From the NCBI RefSeq assembly GCF_000381905.1, contig NZ_KB907289.1, forward strand, positions 1 through 38,226: a stretch of DNA of 38,226 bases, read 5' to 3'. Shown here piece by piece: positions 28,829-38,087 of this stretch. Numbering within the stretch: the stretch's first letter is position 1; every line of letters starts with the position of its first letter. Origin of the DNA: Paenibacillus fonticola DSM 21315 (GTDB lineage: Bacteria; Bacillota; Bacilli; Paenibacillales; Paenibacillaceae). Made by a program: the position numbers and the translations under genes. The notes beneath the pieces were generated by a model. That model saw only the letters and a program-made list of their open reading frames with translations, was not told the origin of the DNA and did no database searches.

Positions 28829-30136
28829 ATGCAGCATCGTACAAAGGCAATATTTATCGCTGCTGTCGCGGCGTTAGCCGTTATCGTCCTGCTTGTGGTG
28901 GCCATCATCAAAAATGGGAGAGATAACATTACGAATGATGCCCAAAGCACTGGCCTCAATGCAGGCGTTAATGAAGGAATTAACGCAGACCTTAATGCAG
29001 GAATCAATTCAGAAGGTAATGCAGGTGAAACTGCTGGTTTAATTGACGCGGCGGAAGCTGATGCCACCGCCAATACCATGCAAGCTGTGAAGGACAGCAA
29101 CGGTGAGGTCAAAGTGATAGGCACTTGGTATAGCGACCGCTCGGATAAGGATACAATCACATTTTCTGACGATGGAAGCTACATTTCGTCCGCTTGGCTG
29201 GCTCCTGGCCAATATGAGGTTAAGGGGGAGGTCATTACCCTGACCGACACTTTCGGCACGGCCAAGGAATTCATCGTAAAAACGCAGGGCGCGGCAATCG
29301 TACTTTTTTCAGATAATAAGACCTATTCGCATACATACTATATGACCGAAGAACTGGCTGAGCAAAGCTTGAAGGGGAAACAACCCGATGGCGGGACGCT
29401 GCAGGAATACTACAGGGAGACCATTAACCAGCTTCTTCCCGGAAGCTGGATTAGTACCGACGAAACGACGGAGGTTGTTTTCTCCGCCCAAGGCTTCATT
29501 GTAAAAGATTATGAGGGGAAATTAAAAAAGGCAGATAAGAACGCCGTACCTAAGGCTAATTATGCATTTACCATCACGGAGATCACTTCTACAGAATCCC
29601 ACTATCTCGTCACGATGGACGTCACCGATCTCGATCACAAGCAAACCTTCACTTTAGAACACATCAAAATCTTCGAGAACGAAGCAGGTTCATACACACT
29701 TTATAACAAATCTTTTCCTTATGCAGATACGTTGGATAAGTCGGGACCGGTAGCCATAAGCGGTTCTTTGACAGATCCCAACCGGTATAAAGGAAAGGTG
29801 ACAGTGGTGCCGAACGTGGTCACTGAGGAAGAAAGAGCCGCTATCAAAAAAGGCTTCATTGGAACGTGGAAAGGATCGGTTGATCCGGCAAGGGACGGGA
29901 ATGTGCTGCATCAGACCTATGTTTTTAAATCAGACGGGACCTATTCGATGTCTTACGAAGGCCATAAAGAAACTGGAACCTACAAGCTGAAACATGATTA
30001 CGAAGACGATCTCTTTCCCCATACACTTATTTTGACTACTGGGGGGACGACAGCAGAGAAAATATTTAATTATAATGAAAGCGATAAGATCATTAGATTC
30101 TATGACATGAAGATGCCCGAGCTAAAGAAACAATAA
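28829..30136 (+). CDS. Membrane-anchored protein with three lipocalin-like modules
   Basis: A 435-residue protein with an N-terminal signal anchor (AIFIAAVAALAVIVLLVVAI), a low-complexity linker of alternating GLNAGVNEGINADLNAGINS-type repeats, and three beta modules each opening with G-T/S-W: GTWYSDRSDKDTITFSDDGS, GSWISTDETTEVVFS and GTWKGSVDPARDG. The first two match the frameshifted lipoprotein at 25761; the third is extra. GAGGAGGAG precedes ATG 28829, and GTTGATCGCAA occurs twice in tandem just before it (28788-28809). It probably sits outside the membrane. Function unknown; it may bind a ligand or scaffold the secretion system. Confidence 0.7.
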   Translation: MQHRTKAIFIAAVAALAVIVLLVVAIIKNGRDNITNDAQSTGLNAGVNEGINADLNAGINSEGNAGETAGLIDAAEADATANTMQAVKDSNGEVKVIGTWYSDRSDKDTITFSDDGSYISSAWLAPGQYEVKGEVITLTDTFGTAKEFIVKTQGAAIVLFSDNKTYSHTYYMTEELAEQSLKGKQPDGGTLQEYYRETINQLLPGSWISTDETTEVVFSAQGFIVKDYEGKLKKADKNAVPKANYAFTITEITSTESHYLVTMDVTDLDHKQTFTLEHIKIFENEAGSYTLYNKSFPYADTLDKSGPVAISGSLTDPNRYKGKVTVVPNVVTEEERAAIKKGFIGTWKGSVDPARDGNVLHQTYVFKSDGTYSMSYEGHKETGTYKLKHDYEDDLFPHTLILTTGGTTAEKIFNYNESDKIIRFYDMKMPELKKQ

Positions 30137-30186
30137 TCATCGATGCAGCAGGCCATGACGACCTGCCGAAAAGGACGGAAAATCAT

Positions 30187-31197
30187 ATGAAAATTCATTA
30201 TTTTCAAAGATACCACTCTAAAGAAAATGTCACGACGGGAAATGCCATGCTGCTGCTATCGAGGCTGTATCATTTTTCGTCCAGTAAATTTCATACGTTC
30301 ATTAAAAGTTTAGTTGGCGGCGATATCCAAAATTTCGAAACGGGCATTATTTTTGATATGCAAATTAAAAGCAAGGGTTCTGTGCCGGATGGGCAAATCA
30401 AGCAGAACAGTTTCAATGTTGTCATTGAAACCAAACTGGGCAAGGATTTCGACATCAACCAGGTGAAACAACACCTGAAGACTTTCAAGGAAGAGGATTA
30501 TCAAGTTATGCTCACGCTTAGCCCCTATCCGCTGTCAACGCAGCAGGAGACGGAAATTCGGCAGGCGATTGAGACCGAGAACCAAACATTTCATAAAAAT
30601 ATAAAGCATGTGCATTCCACATTTGAACGCATCATTTCATTAGTAAGCGATGTGATAGATGAGCGCGACTATGAATTCAACGATATTCTTAACGACTACA
30701 GGGAATATTGTTCGCATGAAGGTCTGTTGTCCAATCGCGACCAGATGATGAGAACAGTCCCGGTAGGCAGGACCTATGATGATAATTTAAAATACAAGCT
30801 ATACTACGATCCCGCAGCCAGAGGATATTCAGAGCATGGATATATCGCGCTGTATAAGGAGAAAGCGATTAAAGCCGTCGGTAAAATCGTCAACATTGTT
30901 GAAGCCGATGAAGTGAACGGGCAGCTAATCGTTAAATCGCAAACCGCTGCCCTCACTCCAGAGCAACAGAATAATATTCTGGAAGCCATTAACAGTTCCC
31001 GGGGATATGGGTGGAAGGTGGAGAAGGATCATAAGTTTTTCTGTGTGGATGAATTTGTGGAAACCAACTTTGCCAAAGCAAGCAAATATCCTTTGCAGGG
31101 AACGAAATTTTTTAATATAGAGGAACTGCTTGGCCCTACAGCCGAAAAATCATCACGCAATATCGCAAAATTGTTAGACGGCGAAGCGTGGCATTAA
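30187..31197 (+). CDS. PD-(D/E)XK nuclease-fold protein
   Basis: A 336-residue soluble protein. The core shows E51 (NFETGIIF), D68 in VPDGQI, then E81 and K83 in NVVIETKLGKDF, spaced as in the restriction-endonuclease catalytic motif. The C-terminal half (about 190-336) has DDNLKYKLYYDPAARGYSEHG and no clear family. GGACGG precedes ATG 30187. It follows the anchored three-module protein on the same strand and ends at a strong terminator, so it closes the block. It could be a cargo defence nuclease or a nuclease of the mobile element. No methyltransferase partner is present. Confidence 0.65.
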   Translation: MKIHYFQRYHSKENVTTGNAMLLLSRLYHFSSSKFHTFIKSLVGGDIQNFETGIIFDMQIKSKGSVPDGQIKQNSFNVVIETKLGKDFDINQVKQHLKTFKEEDYQVMLTLSPYPLSTQQETEIRQAIETENQTFHKNIKHVHSTFERIISLVSDVIDERDYEFNDILNDYREYCSHEGLLSNRDQMMRTVPVGRTYDDNLKYKLYYDPAARGYSEHGYIALYKEKAIKAVGKIVNIVEADEVNGQLIVKSQTAALTPEQQNNILEAINSSRGYGWKVEKDHKFFCVDEFVETNFAKASKYPLQGTKFFNIEELLGPTAEKSSRNIAKLLDGEAWH

Positions 31198-31201
31198 TCA
31201 T

Positions 31202-31240
31202 ATTACAAACCTCCCTATTACGCAGGGGAGGTTTTGTAAT
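31202..31240. terminator. Bidirectional terminator between nuclease and ABC exporter genes
   Basis: ATTACAAACCTCCC (31202-31215) pairs with GGGAGGTTTTGTAAT (31226-31240), with one bulged T. The A/T-rich flanks allow use from both sides. The ABC exporter stop codon lies inside the loop. Confidence 0.75.
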
Positions 31241-32867
31241 TTTCCAGAGTAATCTCCTTATTGCACAGGTCATCGAAGTAATCCTCGTGATCAATAAAAA
31301 TACAGATGCTGTCCTTGAATTCGGTAGCAAGGAGATTTCTTATCCATTGCTTGGCAGCAACGTCCAAATGAGCAGCGATCTCATCAAACAAAAAGATGTG
31401 TGCATCCCTTAGTAGAGCCCGGGCAATCGCAATACGCTGAATTTCCCCTCCAGAGAGCTGGCTGCCGTTCTCCCCGATGGCGGCATCCGGCTTGTCCTTC
31501 ATTTTGGCGATCGTCTTCTCCAGTCCCGTTAGATGAATTACTTTGTCGAGCTTCGCTTCATCGGCGTGTTCCATGCCGTATTTAATGTTGTTTTCAATCG
31601 TGTCATTGAACAGAAATATTTTCTGTGAAACGACAGCAACGCGCTGTCTTAATGATTTTCGGGAGATCTCTTTGATGTTCATATCGTTCAGCAGAATATC
31701 CCCTTCTGTACAATCGTACAAACCCATAAGCAATCTGAAAATGGTCGTTTTCCCTGTGCCGTTCTCTCCCTTGATCATAAGCCGGTCGCCCCTCCCCAAT
31801 CTGAAGGAAAGATCACGGAAAAGCGTTGCCCCCTGCGTATATCCAAAGCCTGTACGGAGGAAAGCTACGCTGTGAATATCACCGATTTGCGGCTTGCCGG
31901 CATCCTGCTCATCTTCGATCGTTTCCTCAAGAAAGATTTTAAGCCGCTGCAAGCTGATCAGAGCGGGCTGCAGCGTGAGGGCAGTGCTGGAAATGGTTTG
32001 AATAGGCGTATACAGCTTGGGTGAATAGCTTAGAAAAATCATATACACCCCGATCGTCAAGCTGCCGTTGATGATCCACGGTCCGCTGGCGATAATCAAC
32101 AGCACCGTTGAAAGGGAGCCGAGGAGGATCAACAGTTCCAGGCCCAGTGAATAATGAAGGGACTGCCTTACATTGGCTTTCATTAAGCTTTGCGTAGCTG
32201 CATTGATTTGCTGCGCTTCCTTATCCTCCAGCGACAGGTTTTTGACCTCTTCAATCCCGCTGACCGATTGCTGGATTTTGCTGTTGAGCTGTGCGCTTTT
32301 CTCGGCAATTTCTTTGGTGATTTTAGCGATGGACCCCATCAGCCGGGTGGAAATCAAATAGTATAGTGGAATGAGCAAGCACATAATCAGAGTTAACGGA
32401 ACGCTGTACAGAAACAAAATTACGAGCACGCCCGCTAACTCAAAAAAACCGAGCACGCTTTTAAAAGTATTGGCTGAAAATAGCCCGGTTAAATGGTTCA
32501 CTTCATTTAACCGGGAGGTAATATAGCCGCTCTCTTTATAGTTATAGAAATCTAAGGGATACTTGAACAATTTCTGTGAAATCTCTTCTCTGATATTGTA
32601 AATAATTCCCTGACTCATCCTAGTAAATATAAAAGTGGAAATATAGTTCAAAATGCTCCTGCATATATAGACGGCGCCCAGAAGCAAGCCATAGCCCAGC
32701 ACGATCCTGTAATTGTTCCCCAGCAGGCCATCATCAAATATCCGCTGGATTAGAAAAGCCGGAATCAAGCCTATTAAAGTGAGAACAATTAAAATAAGAA
32801 AAGCTCCAGCCATTTGGCGTTTAAACAGCCTGCTATATTTCCAAATCAATCGCAGGTTATTCCGCAT
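31218..32867 (-). CDS. ABC exporter, fused permease and ATPase
   Basis: A 549-residue half-transporter of the MsbA/LmrA type. Six membrane spans fill about residues 1-300 (QMAGAFLILIVLTLIGLIPA, YGLLLGAVYICRSILNYIST and others). The nucleotide-binding domain has Walker A GENGTGKTT (367-375), signature LSGGE (471-475), Walker B IFLFDEIAAHLD and a final histidine in FIDHED. GGAGA lies before ATG 32867. It would act as a dimer that exports a lipid, peptide or drug; the substrate cannot be told. It lies downstream of zinc-ribbon copy B on the same strand, and those two may be cotranscribed. Confidence 0.9.
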   Translation of the reverse strand: MRNNLRLIWKYSRLFKRQMAGAFLILIVLTLIGLIPAFLIQRIFDDGLLGNNYRIVLGYGLLLGAVYICRSILNYISTFIFTRMSQGIIYNIREEISQKLFKYPLDFYNYKESGYITSRLNEVNHLTGLFSANTFKSVLGFFELAGVLVILFLYSVPLTLIMCLLIPLYYLISTRLMGSIAKITKEIAEKSAQLNSKIQQSVSGIEEVKNLSLEDKEAQQINAATQSLMKANVRQSLHYSLGLELLILLGSLSTVLLIIASGPWIINGSLTIGVYMIFLSYSPKLYTPIQTISSTALTLQPALISLQRLKIFLEETIEDEQDAGKPQIGDIHSVAFLRTGFGYTQGATLFRDLSFRLGRGDRLMIKGENGTGKTTIFRLLMGLYDCTEGDILLNDMNIKEISRKSLRQRVAVVSQKIFLFNDTIENNIKYGMEHADEAKLDKVIHLTGLEKTIAKMKDKPDAAIGENGSQLSGGEIQRIAIARALLRDAHIFLFDEIAAHLDVAAKQWIRNLLATEFKDSICIFIDHEDYFDDLCNKEITLENYKTSPA

Positions 32868-32971
32868 AATACGTTCTCCATCTTCTGTTTTAGATTAATT
32901 TCATTTTATAACCAGTTGTTAAAGGATGCCTATGATAAAAATGACAATATATTATGGTGACTTAGGAATGA

Positions 32972-34150
32972 TTAGGGCTGCAGCGGTTTATCTTTATGAT
33001 CTTCAACCCAATAATCGTAGTATTCATTTACCCATGTGGAACCGTCGAAATATTCAACATTTTTAACACAAGCAATGATTTTTACTATTTTGGATTCAAA
33101 CAATTCCCACTTTTTATTGCTTCCGTGTTTTTCTCCAGGTTGTATCGTAGCTTCAGCAACCCCCTCTCTTAAAAAAGACTCGTTCAGCAAACCGAATTTG
33201 ACAGGATAGTTATCTTTATCAAATCCCATGTACCCGATTCTATACTTTTTAACGACTTTATCCGTGTTGTTCTGGACGATCACTTGGGCCATTTGATCAA
33301 ATATATAGTCATCTACAATCCGCGTTTCTACAACGCTAAGCTCTTGATTCGCCTTTAATTCTTCTACTTTTTCCTTGCGTTCCACCGCCAGCTTTTCCTT
33401 ATTCTGATTTTCGTAGACCGATTTTTTTGCCGCCAGCTCCGAGTCGTTTGGCATAATGTCTAGCGCATCATTGATGGCAGAAATTGCGTGCTCAAACTGT
33501 TGTTCGGAAGCAAGCTGCTGTGCATCGCTCAAGACGGCCGCTTGGTAATCAGACGATGCTTTGCGGATCAGTTCCTGGGCTTGATCATATTGAGGATCGG
33601 AGTCGATCACCTTGGTGAATTCCATAATCGCTCCCTTCATGTTCTGATTTTGCATCAGCTCTTCCCCTGATTTAAATGCGACCCTCGAATCATTAAGATC
33701 GTTCATCTCCGCTTGAGCCGCACTAACTTCTGCGGTAAGAAGGTTCGTCTTCTTAATCGCTTCTAGTCTGCTTGCTGCCGCATTGAAATCCGCCTTTTTG
33801 TTAATGAAGTCTTGTTTGATTTGCCCGATTTCCGCTTGCAGAAAGGCCACAACCTCTGTTTCCTTATTCAGATCCCCCTTGATTTCATTCACATAAACTT
33901 CAATAGCCTCTCCATATTTGTTGTCCTGTATTGCATTTTTAAAAGTACTCACGGAATTATTTCTTTGGGAAAAAATGAAAAACAGCACGCCTGCAACAAT
34001 CACAATTGCAAGAGCACCGCCCATAATTAGCCATTTCATTTTATTCGTTTTTAATTTTCCGCTTGAATCCGGGCTGCCGACTTTTGCCCCGCATTTTTTG
34101 CAAAACAAACTGTCCTCCTGCAGCGGCATCCCGCATTTTTTACAATCCAT
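32972..34150 (-). CDS. Zinc-ribbon, single-span membrane protein with coiled-coil stalk (copy B)
   Basis: A 392-residue paralogue of the protein at 15619, with the same plan: MDCKKCGMPLQEDSLFCKKC ribbon, span KWLIMGGALAIVIVAGVLFF, helical stalk (FKNAIQDNKYGEAIEVYVNE) and C-terminal domain ending VEYFDGSTWVNEYYDYWVED. Both copies also share NDALDIMPNDSELAAKKSVY-like segments. The start is ATG 34150 or the adjacent ATG 34153, behind AAAGGGAG. It lies in the same orientation as copy A, about 16 kb away, with the T4SS block and an ABC exporter between. Function unknown. Confidence 0.7.
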   Translation of the reverse strand: MDCKKCGMPLQEDSLFCKKCGAKVGSPDSSGKLKTNKMKWLIMGGALAIVIVAGVLFFIFSQRNNSVSTFKNAIQDNKYGEAIEVYVNEIKGDLNKETEVVAFLQAEIGQIKQDFINKKADFNAAASRLEAIKKTNLLTAEVSAAQAEMNDLNDSRVAFKSGEELMQNQNMKGAIMEFTKVIDSDPQYDQAQELIRKASSDYQAAVLSDAQQLASEQQFEHAISAINDALDIMPNDSELAAKKSVYENQNKEKLAVERKEKVEELKANQELSVVETRIVDDYIFDQMAQVIVQNNTDKVVKKYRIGYMGFDKDNYPVKFGLLNESFLREGVAEATIQPGEKHGSNKKWELFESKIVKIIACVKNVEYFDGSTWVNEYYDYWVEDHKDKPLQP

Positions 34151-34349
34151 CATTAAACTCCCTTTCATTGTGTAGTTGTGGAAAAATAGGCAAAATATAT
34201 AATTCAACAAATATTTGCTTAATCCTTCTAGGTGTTCATTCCAACTGGAAACAATTCATTTACAAATTTGAGAAATTTTATTTATAACACTCGTTTATAC
34301 TAAGCAAGCATACTGCACCTGGAAATTAACTGAAAAGGGGAAATACACT

Positions 34350-36261
34350 TTGTGTGGATTCGTATCCATTTTTAATAAAAATCAGGTTCCTGTAGACCCT
34401 GGAGAGCTCTTTAATATGACGAACGTAATTGCCCATCGCGGACCAGACGATGAAGGGATATTTGTGGAAGAGCATATCGGCCTGAGATTCAGACGCTTGA
34501 GCATGCTTGACCTTGAGCAGGGGGCACAGCCAATGGGAAATCAGACTCAAGAAGTGTGGGTCGTGTTCAATGGCGAGATTTATAATTATCAAGAGCTGAA
34601 GCAGTCGTTGGCGGCTAAAGGCCATGTATTTTATACACGATCAGATACAGAAGTATTGTTACGGTTATATGAGGAAGTGGGAACGGAATGTCCGAAATAT
34701 TTGCGAGGCATGTTTGCTTTTACGATTTGGGATAAAAGACAACAGCTGATGTTTTCCGCCCGTGATCATTTTGGCGTTAAGCCGCTATATTATAGCGATA
34801 CTCCTCGGGGATATATTATCGGTTCGGAGATCAAATCGTTCTTCGCCACAGAACAATGCGCGCGCGAGGTAGACGAAGATGCACTATATCATTATTTGAC
34901 ATTTCAGTACGTGCCCGAGCCTGCCACGATGTTCAAGTCGATCAACAAGCTGAAGGCGGGGCACGCGATGACGATTACGCAAAAAGGCCTTACGATCCAC
35001 CCCTACTTTGAAGTGCAGTTTAATCCGGACGAAGCCCGGTCTTTTGGGGATTTAGTTGAGGAAGCCCGGGCGGTTATCACCGAATCGGTCCGTCTGCACA
35101 GAAACTCGGATACGAAGCGGGGGACGTTTTTATCCGGAGGAATTGACTCCAGTGGCTTAGCTGCGCTGCTGCATAACTTGGAGAACCCAAACCTTCTCCG
35201 TCGGATTTGATCTATCCGGCTATAGCGAATTGGACGAGGCCCGGAGAACAGCCCAATATTTAGGAACGGAGCATCACGAGATATGCATTGGCGCGAAGGA
35301 ATATATGGACGTGCTGCCTTCGTTGATGTGGCATATGGACGAACCGGTGGCCGATCCGTCTGCCGTAGGGCTGTACTTCGTATCTAAGTTGGCAAGCCAG
35401 CATGTGAAGATGGTGTTTTCAGGTGAAGGAGCGGACGAGTTTTTTGGAGGTTATAACATTTATCGTGAACCGCATTCGCTGCGTTTTTTTGATAAAATAC
35501 CGGGTGATATGAGGCGCATGATCGGTTATTTGGCCATGCTTATGCCGCAAGGAATGAAAGGGAAGAGCTTCTTGGAACGAGGGAGCCAGCCGCTTGAGCA
35601 GCGATTTTTTGGCAATGCCAAAATTTTTATGGATAAGGAGAAAAAGAAGCTGCTCACCCGGAGGTGGATGGAATCCGGCGGAATTGTGCCATCGACCTCT
35701 ATTACGGCACCGCTGTATAATAATGCCTCGGGGTATGATCCGGTTACCAAAATGCAGTATATCGACATCCATACCTGGCTGCGGGGCAATATTCTAATGA
35801 AGGCGGATAAAATGTCCATGGCGAATTCGCTCGAACTGCGAGTCCCGTATGTCGATACGGAAGTGTTTAAATTTGCGGCTGCGCTTCCGGCAAAGTACAA
35901 AGTTACGCCACAGGCGACAAAGATGCTGTTCCGCCATGCGATGAAGGGCATTGTGCCTGCGGCAGTGGAGGGCAGGAGGAAGCTGGGATTCCCTGTACCG
36001 ACCAGAGTATGGTTAAGAAACGAATGGTACGATTGGGCCAAACAGCTGATTGTTACCGCTGATGTTGGACAATGGCTGGATAAGACCTATGTCTTGCAAC
36101 TGCTTGAGATGCACAAAAAGGGGGAAATAGATGCCAGCCGTAAATTATGGACGGTGCTGATGTTTATGCTATGGCACCAGATTTATATTGAACAGGTGTA
36201 TTCTTTTCAGCTTCCTGTCAGGGGAGAGCTGGTAAGGGGAAGTTTAGTCAAGCATCCTTAG
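34350..36261 (+). pseudogene. asnB: Asparagine synthase (glutamine-hydrolysing), single frameshift
   Basis: The protein begins at TTG 34350 with MCGFVSIFNKNQVPVD; C2 is the glutaminase nucleophile after removal of Met. HRGPDDEG, VFNGEIYNYQEL and the ATP pyrophosphatase loop SGGIDSS (262-268) are intact. The frame stops at 35208-35210, while the next frame continues with TQTFSVGFDLSGYSELDEAR through FSGEGADEFFGGYN to a stop at 36261. A one-base insertion within about 35178-35195 restores a protein of about 636 residues, the normal AsnB length. AAAAGGGG precedes the start. Either a true pseudogene or a base-calling error; both halves look under selection, so the loss would be recent. Confidence 0.85.
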
Positions 36262-36347
36262 AGGGGCTAAAGGCTGTAGATTATGGTAAGCTTGTGTATA
36301 GCATTTTATCATTTTACTTCATGAATATTTATTCAGGAGAGGAAATT

Positions 36348-37574
36348 ATGGCATATCAAAATATAGACGGTGTACGGGTTTGGGGAAAGCCGGATGAAGG
36401 TGCGCTTGTACAAGCTAAAATGTGCGCTGCCACGGGCCGGGTCATTCAATCGCTGTTGATGGCGGATCATCATAAAGGATACAGCCAGCCGATCGGCGGG
36501 GTCGTCGTGTATGACGGGCAAATTTCTCCCTCCGGTGTCGGTTACGATATCGCCTGCGGGAATAAGGCAGTGCGGACGAATATGTACGCGAGAGACATAA
36601 AGCAAAGACTGGGCAAGATTATGGATGAGATTGCCGGTAAAATTTCATTTGGCATTGGCCGGGTCAATCGGGACAGATTGGATCATGAGCTGTTCGATGA
36701 CCCGGATTGGGCCGTTTTTCAGGCGATCGGCCGGCAGGAGCATGATAAGCTGAAAGCGCTGGCCCGCGATCAGTTGGGCACGGTTGGCAGCGGCAACCAT
36801 TTCGTCGATTTATTCGAAGAAAAGGATACAGGCCGGCTGTGGGTGGGCAACCATTTTGGAAGCCGCGGGTTTGGGCATAAGACGGCCAGCGGATTTCTAA
36901 ATCTGGCAGCGAACAGACCATTTCTGGGTAAAGCACCCGGCGAGACGATGGATCAGTCTCCGGTGCTGTTGGACTTGAGCAGTGAGCTTGGCGAGATGTA
37001 TTATCGCGCGATGAAGCTGGCTGGAAGTTATGCTTATGCAGGCAGAGACTATGTTATGCAGGAAGTGTTGGCGATTCTGGGAGCCGAAGCGGATTTCGAG
37101 GTGCATAATCATCATAATTATGCCTGGAAGGAGACGCATAACGGGAAGGACGTCATTATTGTCCGAAAGGGAGCGACCCCTTCCGCACCTGGGCAACTGG
37201 GCTTTATCGGCGGCAGCATGGGGGACATTTCTGTAATCGTCAAAGGCAAGGATACGGCGGAGAATCGTGACGCTTATTATAGTACTGTGCATGGAGCGGG
37301 GCGCATAATGAGCCGGACCCAGGCGGCGGGCAAAATGAACTGGAAAACCCGTACACGAAGCGGCGGCCAAATTACCGCCAAAAAGATGCGGGATGCCGTA
37401 CGGGACTTCGGCGTTGAGCTTCGCGGTGCGGGTACTGACGAGAGCCCCTTCGTGTATCGCAAGCTGCAGGACGTATTGGAGGCTCATCAGGAGACGATCG
37501 AGGTACTGCATGTGCTGAAGCCGATCGGCGTATGTATGGCGGGAGCGGACGAGTTCGATCCGTATAAAGACTGA
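36348..37574 (+). CDS. rtcB: RtcB-family RNA ligase
   Basis: A 408-residue tRNA-splicing-type ligase that joins 2',3'-cyclic phosphate or 3'-phosphate ends to 5'-OH using GTP and Mn2+. Metal-site motifs are present: ADHHKGYSQPIGG, SGVGYDIACGNKA with C70, VGSGNHFVDLFE and NHHNYAWKE. The guanylylated histidine is H315 in HGAGR, and GSMGD and VRKGAT are also conserved. CAGGAGAGG precedes ATG 36348; the in-frame stretch upstream to 36294 has no ribosome site. Bacterial RtcB acts in RNA repair. No archease or RtcR/RtcA gene is adjacent. It ends with a clear terminator. Confidence 0.93.
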   Translation: MAYQNIDGVRVWGKPDEGALVQAKMCAATGRVIQSLLMADHHKGYSQPIGGVVVYDGQISPSGVGYDIACGNKAVRTNMYARDIKQRLGKIMDEIAGKISFGIGRVNRDRLDHELFDDPDWAVFQAIGRQEHDKLKALARDQLGTVGSGNHFVDLFEEKDTGRLWVGNHFGSRGFGHKTASGFLNLAANRPFLGKAPGETMDQSPVLLDLSSELGEMYYRAMKLAGSYAYAGRDYVMQEVLAILGAEADFEVHNHHNYAWKETHNGKDVIIVRKGATPSAPGQLGFIGGSMGDISVIVKGKDTAENRDAYYSTVHGAGRIMSRTQAAGKMNWKTRTRSGGQITAKKMRDAVRDFGVELRGAGTDESPFVYRKLQDVLEAHQETIEVLHVLKPIGVCMAGADEFDPYKD

Positions 37575-37588
37575 GTTATTATGATACA

Positions 37589-37618
37589 AGCTGCGGAATT
37601 ATTCCCGCGGCTTTTTTT
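37589..37618 (+). terminator. Terminator after rtcB
   Basis: AGCTGCGG (37589-37596) pairs with CCGCGGCT (37604-37611), with one G-U pair, followed by TTTTTTT. Confidence 0.75.
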
Positions 37619-37679
37619 CATTTTTTAGGATTTAGCCAGTTGAGTGCGTGAAACGCGCGAAGCAAAAAACGACCCGCTA

Positions 37680-37732
37680 TGAACTGCACCCCCAATATGT
37701 TAGATGGTGTCTAACATTAGGGGTGCAGTTCA
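37680..37732. repeat. 53-bp IS3-like end-to-end inverted repeat (MITE-like remnant)
   Basis: TGAACTGCACCCCC at the left and GGGGTGCAGTTCA at the right form near-perfect inverted arms that continue through ATGTTAGA and TCTAACAT, leaving only a few bases between. TGAACTGCACCCC with a nearby GTTAGAC is typical of IS3-family terminal repeats, so the unit looks like two IS ends with the interior lost. I see no flanking target duplication. The IS110 copy begins at the very next base. Confidence 0.55.
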
Positions 37733-38087
37733 GGACGGGTGGTCATGATTTATTTACCCGAAAATTACAGTGAAAGCCCCAGGCCTGAAAATAACGCCTA
37801 TATTGTCCTTCACCCTGCAGAATTTACAGATTTCTGCATCCTATACTAAGTATTTACGAATGGCCACGGAGTCACGCAGGAAGTCACGCTGGAAAACCAC
37901 GTTTCTTCGGTTTTGGAGAATGTTATTCCTTGCAAAGATTGGATTTAGTCATCAGCGACTGTTGTTTGATTCTAGCTATGATGAACGATAAACAGACAGC
38001 CCTCCACATTGCTACATCTCGTAGGTTAAAATGGAAAGTGGAAAGACCAACCATTTCAGAGCTACATAGCAAAGGAGAGCTGATACT
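37733..38087 (+). ncRNA. Candidate bridge-RNA region of right IS110 copy
   Basis: This is the non-coding leader of the element, where IS110-group bridge RNA is encoded. A hairpin at 37817-37837 (stem GCAGAA/TTCTGC) has loop TTTACAGAT, whereas the left copy has an 11-nt loop on the same stem. The extra segment after 37880 contains the directly repeated AGTCACGC. The complete length suggests this copy is the intact form. RNA ends were not determined. Confidence 0.42.

Noticed and set aside
36897..37589. 230-residue frame opposite rtcB
   Set aside because: Antisense to a clear rtcB gene and lacking any independent coding signal.
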